Positions 50,335 through 58,888 of a DNA stretch of 64,000 nucleotides are shown here, in pieces. The DNA lies in assembly GCA_044355095.1 (NCBI GenBank), contig JBIKYT010000004.1, positions 12,651-76,650 on the forward strand, in the 5' to 3' direction. The DNA comes from Casp-actino8 sp044355095. Lineage in GTDB: Bacteria > Actinomycetota > Acidimicrobiia > Acidimicrobiales > Ilumatobacteraceae. Both the position numbers and the translations under genes were made by a program. The notes beneath the pieces are model-generated. The model saw only the letters and a list, made by a program, of their open reading frames with translations. It was not told the origin of the DNA and did no database searches. Positions within the stretch are counted from its first letter, which is position 1; each line of letters opens with the position of its first letter.

Positions 50335-51417
50335 ATGATCTTGACTGAACTCCGCGCTACCGCCGATGAGTTCGCACGGGCAACCGACTGGCAACCAAAG
50401 CCAGAAGGGCTGTGTCGCGGCGAAGTATGTGTTCCAGCACCAGGTGCGTTATCTCCCGACGGCATGATTGACATTGCAATCGCCGCACAGAAATTAGGTA
50501 TGCCACTTGTCCACGACACCGATCACGGAGTCTGGGCACTTGGTTCAGCAACACTCTCCGGCAAGTCGCTCAGTACCGCAGTTGCCGCCGACCCCGAGTT
50601 GAAGACTTTCAACGGCGAGTCATTCAAGTTGTCGTCATTGCGTGGCAAGAAAGTTGTTCTGGTTGCCTGGTCTAGTTATTGAGGCTGCCGCTCTAGCTTG
50701 CCCGGGTGGCAAGCACTTCACAATGAAATCGAAAGCCTCGGAGCAACTGTCGTTACCGTTGCACTTGATATTGATCCTGCATTAGCGAAGCCTTGGAATG
50801 ACCTTGTCAATCCAACGCATCCAAGTTTGGTTGACACGCTGCATATCACCAATTCGCTATTCGGCTTTACCAATATCCCGATGGCCGCATGGATTGACGA
50901 AGACGGCGTGTTGGTTCGGCCAGCCGAAGGCGCATCAATTGAACGTAGTCCATTACGTGACATGGAAATTCCCGAAGGTCTTCCCGAACAGCTGAGCAAA
51001 ATGATGCACGCAGTTAAAGCTATTCCCGATGATGCCGAGGCCTACCGTGAAGCAATTTTGGATTGGGTCCGCAATGGATCTTCATCACAATTTGCCCTCA
51101 CTCCCGACGAAGTTATCGCCCGAAGTCAGCCGCGCTCCGACAATGAAGCGCGAGCAACTGCATGTTTCGAACTTGGTGAGTACTTTCACCGCCAAAACAA
51201 TTCAGATGCCGCAGTGCAGTGGTGGAAAGAGGCTCACCGCCTTCATCCGCAGAACTTGACCTACAAACGCCAAGCCTGGACTTTGGTAACAACTCCAGTT
51301 GGCGCCACCGAGTACGACCTCATGCAGGGTCCGAACGAGGTGTACGACAGCAACCTCGTTGACGAGGTCACTGGTGACGGCGGATTTGGCCAGTTCATTA
51401 TCCGCCCGATTCTGTAA
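50335..51417 (+). CDS. Redoxin (TlpA/ResA-like thioredoxin fold) with in-frame UGA: predicted selenoprotein
   Basis: Read through one TGA (50680-50682) the frame gives 360 aa with residue 116 as selenocysteine. The flanks are VVLVAWSSY-U-GCRSSLPGWQ; homologues of this thioredoxin-like type carry Cys at that position (WASW-CGCR-DLP). Upstream lies an N-terminal domain with LCRGEVCVP and a strand-rich part; downstream are VVTVALDIDP, the cis-Pro-like IPMAAWIDEDG and a TPR-like helix pair near 280-310. No start codon suits a separate downstream gene, and both halves are needed for one thioredoxin fold. A hairpin follows the TGA. The alternative is a nonsense mutation or sequencing error. Confidence 0.75.
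50696..50714 (+). promoter_or_regulatory. Predicted bacterial SECIS hairpin
   Basis: GCTTGCC (50696-50702) and GGCAAGC (50708-50714) form a perfect 7-bp stem with loop CGGGT. The stem begins 13 nt after the TGA and the loop centre is about 22 nt away, inside the window in which SelB-bound bacterial SECIS loops occur; the G-rich loop with GU fits too. It lies within the coding frame. Confidence 0.65.
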
Positions 51418-51495
51418 ATGCAACCGTAAAGACGCGCCAAAGTGGTGTGGGTGAACTGATTTCGGACCCCATTTTGGGCGGTATCGTTACGGTCA

Positions 51496-52467
51496 ATGGC
51501 TGATCTAGAACACGTCCGTTGGATCCGTCGACCTGAATTACGTCGACCCCATGTCATCGCCGCCTTTACTGGCTGGAACGACGCCGCCGATGCTGCCAGC
51601 ACAGCCGTCAAACATCTCGTTGAAAATTTGGGAGCGGCACCTCTCGCCGAAATCAATCCCGAAGAATTCACTGACTTCGCAACGATTCGCCCGCATGTTC
51701 GACTTAACACCGATTCAACTCGTCACATTGTGTGGCCGACCGTCAGTCTTTGGAGCGTCACCAGTGGTGATGTTGATCTGATTCTTGTCCTCGGTCCCGA
51801 GCCGGCATTACGTTGGAAACTCTTTAGTGAACAGATTGTCGGCGTCGCTCGCGAATACAACGCATCAACTTTTATTTCTCTCGGTGCGCTCTTGGCCGAT
51901 GTTCCACACCGCCACGAAACCCAAGTGCTCGGAACGGCTACTGATCAAACAATGATTGATGCTCACGATTTACAGCGCAGTCGCTACGAAGGCCCCACCG
52001 GAATTGTCGGCGTACTCAATGATGCTGCTCACACCGCCGGCTTTTCTACTGCTTCTTTGTGGGCCGCAGTGCCGGCCTATGCCGCACAAATTCCTTCACC
52101 AAAAGCCGCCTCTGCGCTCATCGAACGCCTTGCCGAAATTGTTGGCTGCGATGCGCCCACAATGATGCTTGATGCACAGGCCGAACTCTACGAAGAGCAA
52201 ATTGACGATCTCATCAGCACTGATCCATCAATGGCCCGTTATCTCGATCGCCTCGAAAACCGCAGTGATGATGACGATGATGACTACGACGAAGATTACG
52301 ACGACGAAGATGACATGCCGTCGTACGGTGTCTCACCTGATCAACTTCGTTTTGAAGGAATGGATGACGCTCCGCCACTGAGTGGTCCGCTTCCCGATGA
52401 GCCAGTTGACAGCGACGCCCTCATGGAAGAAGTCGAACAGTTCTTACGTAGTCAACACGACGACTGA
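51496..52467 (+). CDS. PAC2 family protein
   Basis: A 323-aa protein. HVIAAFTGWNDAADAASTAVKHL, the GPEPALRWKLF segment and SLGALLADVPHRHE match the actinobacterial PAC2 (proteasome assembly chaperone-like) family. An acidic run of about 20 Asp/Glu residues (about 258-275) separates the domain from a short C-terminal tail. The bacterial function is not settled. Confidence 0.85.
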   Translation: MADLEHVRWIRRPELRRPHVIAAFTGWNDAADAASTAVKHLVENLGAAPLAEINPEEFTDFATIRPHVRLNTDSTRHIVWPTVSLWSVTSGDVDLILVLGPEPALRWKLFSEQIVGVAREYNASTFISLGALLADVPHRHETQVLGTATDQTMIDAHDLQRSRYEGPTGIVGVLNDAAHTAGFSTASLWAAVPAYAAQIPSPKAASALIERLAEIVGCDAPTMMLDAQAELYEEQIDDLISTDPSMARYLDRLENRSDDDDDDYDEDYDDEDDMPSYGVSPDQLRFEGMDDAPPLSGPLPDEPVDSDALMEEVEQFLRSQHDD

Positions 52468-52468
52468 T

Positions 52469-53176
52469 TCAGTCCGCTGAGTCTCCCTGGCGCCATACTG
52501 TTGGACGTGGCGAATCAAATGTTGCGATTGATCGTTCACCGTTGATCGCATTGAATGCCATCTGTCCCCACCATTCAATTCCGGCGGTAGCGCTCGGCAA
52601 TGCATCTGCCGCGAACCAGCCGAGTCCGCTCGTTTCAAGCGGATGACCTTGCAAAGTTCCACCAGTTGCACGGCAATGAAAGAGCAACATATACATTCCG
52701 AAGCGACTGAAACCCATTCGCTGACCATCAACAACGCCGAGCAATTGCATTGGCTCACATTCGATGCCTGTTTCTTCCAGCACTTCTTTGACCGCCACTT
52801 CACTGGCCGAATAACCCACATCAGCCCAACCAGTTGGATACAACCAGATTCCAGAGTCAGCACGTTGCATCAGAAGAATTTCACCGTCGTCGTTTCCGAC
52901 AATTGCACCAATTGCAACTTTTGGAGTGACGTACCCTGGGATCCCCTCGCCGATTGATTCCATCCACTCTTGAACGAAGTGATCTTGTTCGCGGCGTACT
53001 TCTAATGCTTCATCTGCTGCAGCCTTAATATCAGCCGCGACATGAAGGACCTCTTCGTAGCGTTCGCGCTCATACAAGTTTTGCGTAAAGCCCATTCCGG
53101 TGCGGGCGATTCCGGCGAGAGTTTCGCTCCAACGTACTAAGTCGCGAGTGAAATCTGCTGACGTTGCATCGCTCAT
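52469..53176 (-). CDS. NUDIX hydrolase with N-terminal helical domain
   Basis: A 235-aa protein. A NUDIX_N-like helical region (about 1-85) precedes a Nudix box GYSASEVAVKEVLEETGIE, which keeps the EExG core but has Lys where REUxEE usually has Arg. LYPTGWADVG leads into the box. Family members hydrolyse nucleoside diphosphate derivatives such as ADP-ribose. ATG 53176 (MSDATSADF) is chosen over the longer frame. It converges with PAC2 after 1 nt. Confidence 0.82.
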   Translation of the reverse strand: MSDATSADFTRDLVRWSETLAGIARTGMGFTQNLYERERYEEVLHVAADIKAAADEALEVRREQDHFVQEWMESIGEGIPGYVTPKVAIGAIVGNDDGEILLMQRADSGIWLYPTGWADVGYSASEVAVKEVLEETGIECEPMQLLGVVDGQRMGFSRFGMYMLLFHCRATGGTLQGHPLETSGLGWFAADALPSATAGIEWWGQMAFNAINGERSIATFDSPRPTVWRQGDSAD

Positions 53177-53192
53177 AACTAGAAGATACCTC

Positions 53193-55475
53193 TTACGAAG
53201 CCAACGAGAACAGAATCGCCCGTTCAACTTCTTGACGATGGAATTTGTCGGTCAATTTTTCGCCTCGAGCAGTTCGCACATAGAACGAGTCAACGACTTC
53301 GTCGCCAATTGTTTGCACCGTTGCATGACGAATGTCTAAACCGACTTCGGCCATTGCCTTGGTCACTCGGTGCAAAATTCCGTGTTGATCGGGCGCACGC
53401 ACTTCAATCACCGTTGCATTCGATGATGCTTCATCAAAGAATGTCACTCGTGGCGGGGCTAACTCTCCGGCCGAACGACGCTTGCGACGATAGGTTTTTG
53501 CTCGTTCGGATAGTCGAGCCTCAATCGCCAATTCACCTTGAAGTGCCCGCGTCAGATTTTGAACAATCGGCGCCCACTCAATAGGGCCATGACTCGGAAC
53601 AATCACTCTAAATTGCGATGCTGCCATTCCCTGTTCATCGGAGTGGGCTTGTGCGCCCAATACCCCTAAACCGTGCAGGGCCAATACTCCGGCCACGCGA
53701 CTAAATGTTCCGGGACGGTCCGGGCTCACCACTGTCACCGAATCATCGGCGACACCAAAGGTCACCACTCCACCCGCCATCATTTCAAGTACTTCAGCAT
53801 CTGGAAATAGCCGCCACTGTGCTTCTTCAATTTCGGCACCACCCAGTACGAGGTGAACCCGTCGCACCAGATCATTCACCAACTCGGCCTTCCATGTTCC
53901 CCATGCTGCAGTCCCTGTCGCCAAACTGTCGGCTTCGGTGAGACCGTGCAAAAGATCAAGAACCAAGGGAGTTTTTACTTCGTCGGCAACCATCATGATC
54001 GTCGCGCTATCTGCCAAATCGCGGCGCGTCGCTACATCGGGTAGCAATAAATGATTCTTCACCATGTTGCAGATCACTTGAGTGTCTTCTGCGTTCAGAC
54101 CAAGTCGTGGTCCGATGCGCTCAACCATCGTGACACCAACTTCGGTGTGATCGCCGGGATAACCCTTGCCGATGTCGTGAAAGAGTGCTCCCAAAACAAG
54201 TAGGTCAGGGCGCGCAACTCGATCAGCCCATGTTGCCGCGTTCGCAGTTGCCTCCCACAAGTGTCGGTCAACCGTAAATCGGTGATACGCATTGCGCTGA
54301 GGTCGGCTGCGATTCGGAGCCCACTCGGGTAACACTTTGACCCATAGGCCACGTTGATCAAGTGCTTCAAGAACCGGAATCGCATCGTGTGCCGTCAACA
54401 ACAATCCAACAAAATCATCAATCGCACCAACTGGCCACGGTGAGGGCATCGGCGGGCATGATTGAGCAAGACGATCAAGCGTTGGGCGATCAATACGGGC
54501 TTTATGCCGCGCGGCCGAGGCCGCGACACGGAGCAACAGCGTGGGATCGGTTGAAGGATCAACAGTTTCATCTAAATGGACTTCGCCTTGATGCAAGATC
54601 ACTCCAGGCGCAAGATGTTGATCTTTGACGGGTTTGGTTCTTGCTGCAGCAACCCGTGCCCACACTTCATCACCCACCCAGGCAACTGACCGTCCGGCAT
54701 TTGAAAGTGCGGCAACTAAGGCATCAGCATTGCGATATCCGCACAAAGTTGCCACCGAATCCTGATCTTCGAGATGCATCACTTCTACGGCTCGCCCCAC
54801 ATGGCGATGCAGCGCTACCCGAACAGCCATCAAGACATCGCGACCAGCGTTCAATGCATCACGATCAGAACGCGTTATTTCAACTCCCGCTGCTTCGGCC
54901 CACAGCAAAGCATGAATGTCGCGCAGGCCACCGTATCCCTCTTTGAGATTCGGTTCGAGTAAGAAAGCAACTTCACCATTTTCATGTTGCCGATCACGAA
55001 CTCGTTGCATCAGTTGTGGCAGTCGCAGGGAAGCACTTGCTTTCCAAGTTTTGATTCCCTCAGCACTCAACTCTTGTGCAAGTGATTCGTCACCTGCCAA
55101 CACGCGAACACTCAACAATGCAGTTGCCGCATCTAGTTCAGACTTTGCAAGCTCAACGGCTTGTTTCACAGTGCAAACCGAGTGACCAAGTTTTGTTCCA
55201 GAGTCCCAAATTGGATACCAGATCTTTGACGCGAGGTCATCAATATTTTTGGCCCCATCATGTACGAGCATCAGATCAAGGTCGCTGAACGGAGCCAGTT
55301 CTCCTCGCCCATATCCACCGACAGCGACAAGTGCGACTCGCTTCGAAACTTTGACGGACTCGCATGCATCGGCCCATATAGTTCTCAACCAATCGTCAGT
55401 CGCCTGACATAAGGCATGGGTCAACTTCACCCCACGCAATTTGGTGTCGGCGAGTACTTCCTGGCGACCTTCCAT
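53193..55475 (-). CDS. glnD: [Protein-PII] uridylyltransferase/uridylyl-removing enzyme GlnD
   Basis: About 760 aa. The nucleotidyltransferase motif GGYGRGELAPFSDLDLM lies near 50-66, the HD domain has LGALFHDIGKGYPGDHTEVG near 430, and two ACT domains occupy the C-terminus (VTVVSPDRPGTFSRV, IEVRAPDQHGILHRV). It senses glutamine and modifies PII (uridylyl or adenylyl in actinobacteria). ATG 55475 (MEGRQEVLAD) is preferred to 55508. No glnB or amtB is adjacent, unlike in many actinobacteria. Confidence 0.92.
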   Translation of the reverse strand: MEGRQEVLADTKLRGVKLTHALCQATDDWLRTIWADACESVKVSKRVALVAVGGYGRGELAPFSDLDLMLVHDGAKNIDDLASKIWYPIWDSGTKLGHSVCTVKQAVELAKSELDAATALLSVRVLAGDESLAQELSAEGIKTWKASASLRLPQLMQRVRDRQHENGEVAFLLEPNLKEGYGGLRDIHALLWAEAAGVEITRSDRDALNAGRDVLMAVRVALHRHVGRAVEVMHLEDQDSVATLCGYRNADALVAALSNAGRSVAWVGDEVWARVAAARTKPVKDQHLAPGVILHQGEVHLDETVDPSTDPTLLLRVAASAARHKARIDRPTLDRLAQSCPPMPSPWPVGAIDDFVGLLLTAHDAIPVLEALDQRGLWVKVLPEWAPNRSRPQRNAYHRFTVDRHLWEATANAATWADRVARPDLLVLGALFHDIGKGYPGDHTEVGVTMVERIGPRLGLNAEDTQVICNMVKNHLLLPDVATRRDLADSATIMMVADEVKTPLVLDLLHGLTEADSLATGTAAWGTWKAELVNDLVRRVHLVLGGAEIEEAQWRLFPDAEVLEMMAGGVVTFGVADDSVTVVSPDRPGTFSRVAGVLALHGLGVLGAQAHSDEQGMAASQFRVIVPSHGPIEWAPIVQNLTRALQGELAIEARLSERAKTYRRKRRSAGELAPPRVTFFDEASSNATVIEVRAPDQHGILHRVTKAMAEVGLDIRHATVQTIGDEVVDSFYVRTARGEKLTDKFHRQEVERAILFSLAS

Positions 55476-55526
55476 GTGTACAGTCTGACCGAAAAATCGT
55501 CGGAACAACTATTTCTGAGCCGGTTC

Positions 55527-55967
55527 TTACTGCTTCTTCTTCCGCATCATGATGGTGGCTGCTTTCCATGCGCCCCACTCGATACCTGGCTCGACCATCG
55601 TCTCGTCAATATCAACCCACGTGGCCGGGCTGAGTCCAAAGATGTCATCAGGGAATGAGCGCTCATCAAATTCATCCCGTACGACTGGCGCGCAACCAGC
55701 TGTTTTCAATAGTTCGCTAATCGGTCGGGTTGCTTGACGAAAAATTGCCAGAGGATTAGTGCGTTGCTCAAAGACATCTAATAACAACAAATCGCGCAGC
55801 TTGGTATGCACTTCATTGCCGACCCGCGCCACCACCGAAGAGACATGATCTCCGTCCTTAAGCTCAGAGATCATGAGTTCATCGCAATGTTTTTGAATCA
55901 GGCGTTCAACCCACTGTGGTACGACTCGGTCAGAGGTCTCGAGAAGTCGGGTTGAATACTGATCCAC
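55527..55967 (-). CDS. Hypothetical protein (146 aa)
   Basis: Not recognised. Helical throughout: SDRVVPQWVERLIQKHCDEL, VVARVGNEVHTKLRDLLLLDVFEQRTNPLAIFRQ, then FDERSFPDDIFGLSPATWVDID and a basic MMRKKKQ end. No membrane helix or signal peptide. Its stop lies 51 nt upstream of glnD on the same strand, so co-transcription is possible. Confidence 0.65.
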   Translation of the reverse strand: MDQYSTRLLETSDRVVPQWVERLIQKHCDELMISELKDGDHVSSVVARVGNEVHTKLRDLLLLDVFEQRTNPLAIFRQATRPISELLKTAGCAPVVRDEFDERSFPDDIFGLSPATWVDIDETMVEPGIEWGAWKAATIMMRKKKQ

Positions 55968-56175
55968 CTGCGTTATGTAATCAGGCTTTTAGTCGGATCG
56001 CTCATCTGGCTTCAAACTGGCGCCGCCGTTGTCGGTACAACCTCTGCCCACGACTACTCAAGAACGTCTAAGTCATGTCAAGCCAATACTCAAGGTTCCG
56101 CTGGATTGGGATATTTGTCCCTGACAATTGAGCAATCTTCCCCGTAATGCCACAGCCCTTCTATATGGTGAGCCC
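55968..56175. other. 208-bp intergenic region between divergent genes
   Basis: No open frame, tRNA or strong hairpin was found here. It separates the glnD-side genes (minus) from the 56176 gene (plus) and must contain both promoters; no consensus -35/-10 pair is convincing. Confidence 0.5.
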
Positions 56176-56883
56176 ATGGGATTCTTTAAAGCACGTAAAC
56201 AACGGAAGGCTGCTCAGGCTGCCGCGATGCAAACGCTCCAACTGCAGACACAGATGCAGCAGTGGCAAAAAGACGTCGACGCCCTGAAAGCAATGCTCGA
56301 GGTTGTCCGTGATTGCCGCAATGGTAAAACAGCCGAACAGTTCACCGACCACGATGACTATGGATTCATGCTGAAGAAAGATGAATTCCCCGTTGCCTAT
56401 CTCGCGAACTCGGCCTATATCGAAAATGTTCGCGAACCAACTAAATACAGTGGTGGTTACGGCGGGGTCTCGTTCCCAATCTTTGGTCGAGTTCGACTCA
56501 ATGCCGGTAAAACAGGTGGCAAGATCACTAAAGGCGAAGAATCAATTGATGCCACCGATCGAGGCAATGCTCTCGTCACTAATCAGCGAGTGATGTTTGC
56601 CGGATCCAAACGTACGCATGAATGGCGCTTCGACAAAATGATGAGCTGTTCACACCTGCCTGGTGGCATCACAATTTTCGCGATGACCACTGGCAGCCAG
56701 CCAGCCGGAATCGGATACGGCGAAGGCCCCGCGACCGAAGTCCAATTTCGTATCGAATTGGCTTCGGCAATGGCGCTTGACTCCCTGGATCGCTACGAGG
56801 CTGAACTCATTGCCGAGCAACAACAACTTGAGTCCGACCGAACGCTCCCACCTCCCCCGCCTATGAATGCACCAACAGCCTGA
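56176..56883 (+). CDS. Hypothetical protein with coiled-coil N-terminus
   Basis: A 235-aa protein beginning MGFFKARKQRKAAQAAAMQ, with a Gln-rich coiled coil to about residue 50. The body (VRLNAGKTGGKITKGEESIDATDRGNALVTNQRVMFAGSKRTHEWRF, in segments) looks like a PH-like or SHOCT-adjacent lipid/phospho-binding fold, as in bacterial proteins with a 'VTNQRVMF' strand. It ends in a poly-Pro tail. ATG 56176 is preferred over in-frame starts upstream. Function unknown. Confidence 0.6.
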   Translation: MGFFKARKQRKAAQAAAMQTLQLQTQMQQWQKDVDALKAMLEVVRDCRNGKTAEQFTDHDDYGFMLKKDEFPVAYLANSAYIENVREPTKYSGGYGGVSFPIFGRVRLNAGKTGGKITKGEESIDATDRGNALVTNQRVMFAGSKRTHEWRFDKMMSCSHLPGGITIFAMTTGSQPAGIGYGEGPATEVQFRIELASAMALDSLDRYEAELIAEQQQLESDRTLPPPPPMNAPTA

Positions 56884-56916
56884 ACTGTTACTTCTGCTTC
56901 TCGTAGAGTGAGGTTC

Positions 56917-58179
56917 ATGAATGCACGCCGTCGGCCCATTGTCGCGATCGTGCTGACATTAGGAATTTTGGGAAGCATCAGCTCATGCTCACAGTCCGAC
57001 TCAGATGCAACGCCCGATAGCACTCCACAGGCTTCCACCACCGTTGCCCCGCAAATTTCAGATGGAGTTTTTCGGCTTGGATTGTTACTTCCGCAATCTG
57101 GCCCCGGAGCCGAATTAGGTGAGCCACTCATTCAAGTCGCGACTGATGCAATCAACGTCGTGAACGCCAATGGTGGAATTCTCGGACGTGATGTTGAACT
57201 CGTGATTCGTGATGAAGGTAACGAGTCGGCAACAGCGCTTGCCGCGGTTGATGACTTCATCAGTGAATTTCAAATCGACGCGCTGGTAGGTCTGATGTCT
57301 TCACCAATTGCCCTGTCAGTTCTTCCGCGGTTGGTTGAAAATAAGGTCGGTTCATGCTCGCCAACGGCAACTGCAGTGGCACTCGCTTCGTTTCCAGATA
57401 ATGGCCTATTCGTTCGCACCACACCATCGGACATTTTGGCCAGCGAGGCAATCGCCCAAGTGATTGAACAGACCGGAGTAGTTGAGACCAGCATCGCTTA
57501 CCCTGACGATCCCTTTGGGCGTTCGTTCGTGGCCGAAGTCAGACGATCACTGTCGGTGCAGGGAATCAGCATCATCACTGAAGTCGCCTACGACACCACC
57601 ACTGCCGACTTCGCTCCAATTGCCGAGCAACTCACCGCCGATCCCAACCGGGTCATCACACTCCTCGGAGATAGCGAGAGCGGTGGCCGACTGTTGAATA
57701 GTCTGCTCGACACTCAATCACTCAACAAGATCATCGTGAATGATGCTCTTGCGCAGGTTGACCTCAATAGCAACGCCAATCTTGATTCAGATATTCGACG
57801 TGAACTTGTCGGTGTTGCAGTTGATGCATTTGCCGGCGCCGATTCAACTACCAGCATTTCTCTTCCTGCCTTTTCGACAGCGATCACCGACTGCATCAAC
57901 TTGCTGGCACTCGCGGCTATTTCCAGCAAGTCAGATTTTGCCGAAAAATTCATGGCCCAGGTACCCGAAGTGAGCCGCGGTGGATCAGGCTGCAATATCT
58001 TTGAAGATTGTTTGGCTCTACTGCAACAGTCGCTCAATATTGACTACAACGGTATTACCGGATTACTTGATCTTGATCCCAATGGCGATCCATCGCGTGC
58101 CGAGTTCATCACCTTTGGCTTTGACGACCAAGGTCGCAGCCAAATCAATGAACGCATCAGCGTTATTGCCTCGCCTTAA
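56917..58179 (+). CDS. ABC transporter substrate-binding lipoprotein, LivK-like
   Basis: A 420-aa lipoprotein. The signal peptide ends at a lipobox-like GSISSC, then a Ser/Thr linker. The type 1 periplasmic binding fold follows: FRLGLLLPQSGPGAELGEP, INVVNANGGILGRDVELVIRDEG and SIAYPDDPFGRSFV. Amino acids or amides are the usual ligands. No permease or ATPase genes adjoin. ATG 56917 has GTGAGG upstream; GTG 56908 is an alternative start. Confidence 0.85.
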   Translation: MNARRRPIVAIVLTLGILGSISSCSQSDSDATPDSTPQASTTVAPQISDGVFRLGLLLPQSGPGAELGEPLIQVATDAINVVNANGGILGRDVELVIRDEGNESATALAAVDDFISEFQIDALVGLMSSPIALSVLPRLVENKVGSCSPTATAVALASFPDNGLFVRTTPSDILASEAIAQVIEQTGVVETSIAYPDDPFGRSFVAEVRRSLSVQGISIITEVAYDTTTADFAPIAEQLTADPNRVITLLGDSESGGRLLNSLLDTQSLNKIIVNDALAQVDLNSNANLDSDIRRELVGVAVDAFAGADSTTSISLPAFSTAITDCINLLALAAISSKSDFAEKFMAQVPEVSRGGSGCNIFEDCLALLQQSLNIDYNGITGLLDLDPNGDPSRAEFITFGFDDQGRSQINERISVIASP

Positions 58180-58883
58180 ATCAGGCTTGCAAGCTCGCTG
58201 ACGTCAGTCACGGTTCCGACATAGAACGTTCCGAACTCGGCATAGACCGCAGATGCTTCATCGAATCGCATCGTGTAGACAACTTCTTTCAAATCATCTG
58301 GACGATTCGCAAACAACGTGACGCCCCATTCGAAATCGTCAACTCCGGTCGAACCAGTGACGACCTGAATCACTCGACCCGCGAACTTGCGTCCACTCGT
58401 GCCATGTTCGTGCATCAGTTCTTTGCGGCGGTCATACGGCAAAGTGAACCAGTTCGCGTCTTTCACACGGCTCTTGCTCATCGGGTAGAAGCACCACGCC
58501 AACTTGCCTTCGGGTGGAAGTTGCGGGTACAGCCGTGGAGTCAACATTGCCTCGGGCATACCAACGGCGTATTCACTGACTTCGGTCATTGATACATAGC
58601 TATCGATGATGTCAAGACCAGCGTGCTGAAGAGCCGTCTGGAACTTGCGCAATAAACGCCAATCTTTGGTGAGCGCCATGATTGCCACGTCAGCCTTGTG
58701 ACCAAGCATCGAGATACACACAACTTGCACACCTTGAGCTTCCGCATCTTTTACTGCCGCGATGAATTCGTCCGCCTCGTACACCAAAGTTGGCTTGGCA
58801 AAAAGATGGATGACTGAAAGACCAACACTTGGACTGATCGTTCCGTCTTCAGCGGGACCTACGACTGGGGCATCTTCGCTCAT
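58176..58883 (-). CDS. hemQ: HemQ-type coproheme decarboxylase (chlorite dismutase family)
   Basis: A 235-aa Cld-fold protein. The proximal His is in MHEHGTSGRKFAGRV (H160), followed by GVDDFEWGVTLFA and MRFDEASAVYAEFGTFYVG, all diagnostic of HemQ. In the segment that usually reads W-Y-x-L-P the residue is Phe146 (NWFTLP). HemQ decarboxylates coproheme to heme b in the actinobacterial route. ATG 58883 begins MSEDAPVV. The 3' end overlaps the convergent ABC-binding gene by 4 nt, and an LPxTG gene stops 6 nt before its start. Confidence 0.88.
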   Translation of the reverse strand: MSEDAPVVGPAEDGTISPSVGLSVIHLFAKPTLVYEADEFIAAVKDAEAQGVQVVCISMLGHKADVAIMALTKDWRLLRKFQTALQHAGLDIIDSYVSMTEVSEYAVGMPEAMLTPRLYPQLPPEGKLAWCFYPMSKSRVKDANWFTLPYDRRKELMHEHGTSGRKFAGRVIQVVTGSTGVDDFEWGVTLFANRPDDLKEVVYTMRFDEASAVYAEFGTFYVGTVTDVSELASLI

Positions 58884-58888
58884 GACCC

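Noticed and set aside
50335..50682. Treating the redoxin as a truncated pseudogene followed by a separate gene
   Set aside because: The frame is otherwise intact on both sides, the stop is TGA exactly at the redox Cys position, and a SECIS-like hairpin follows; no start codon or ribosome binding site suits a second gene at 50698.
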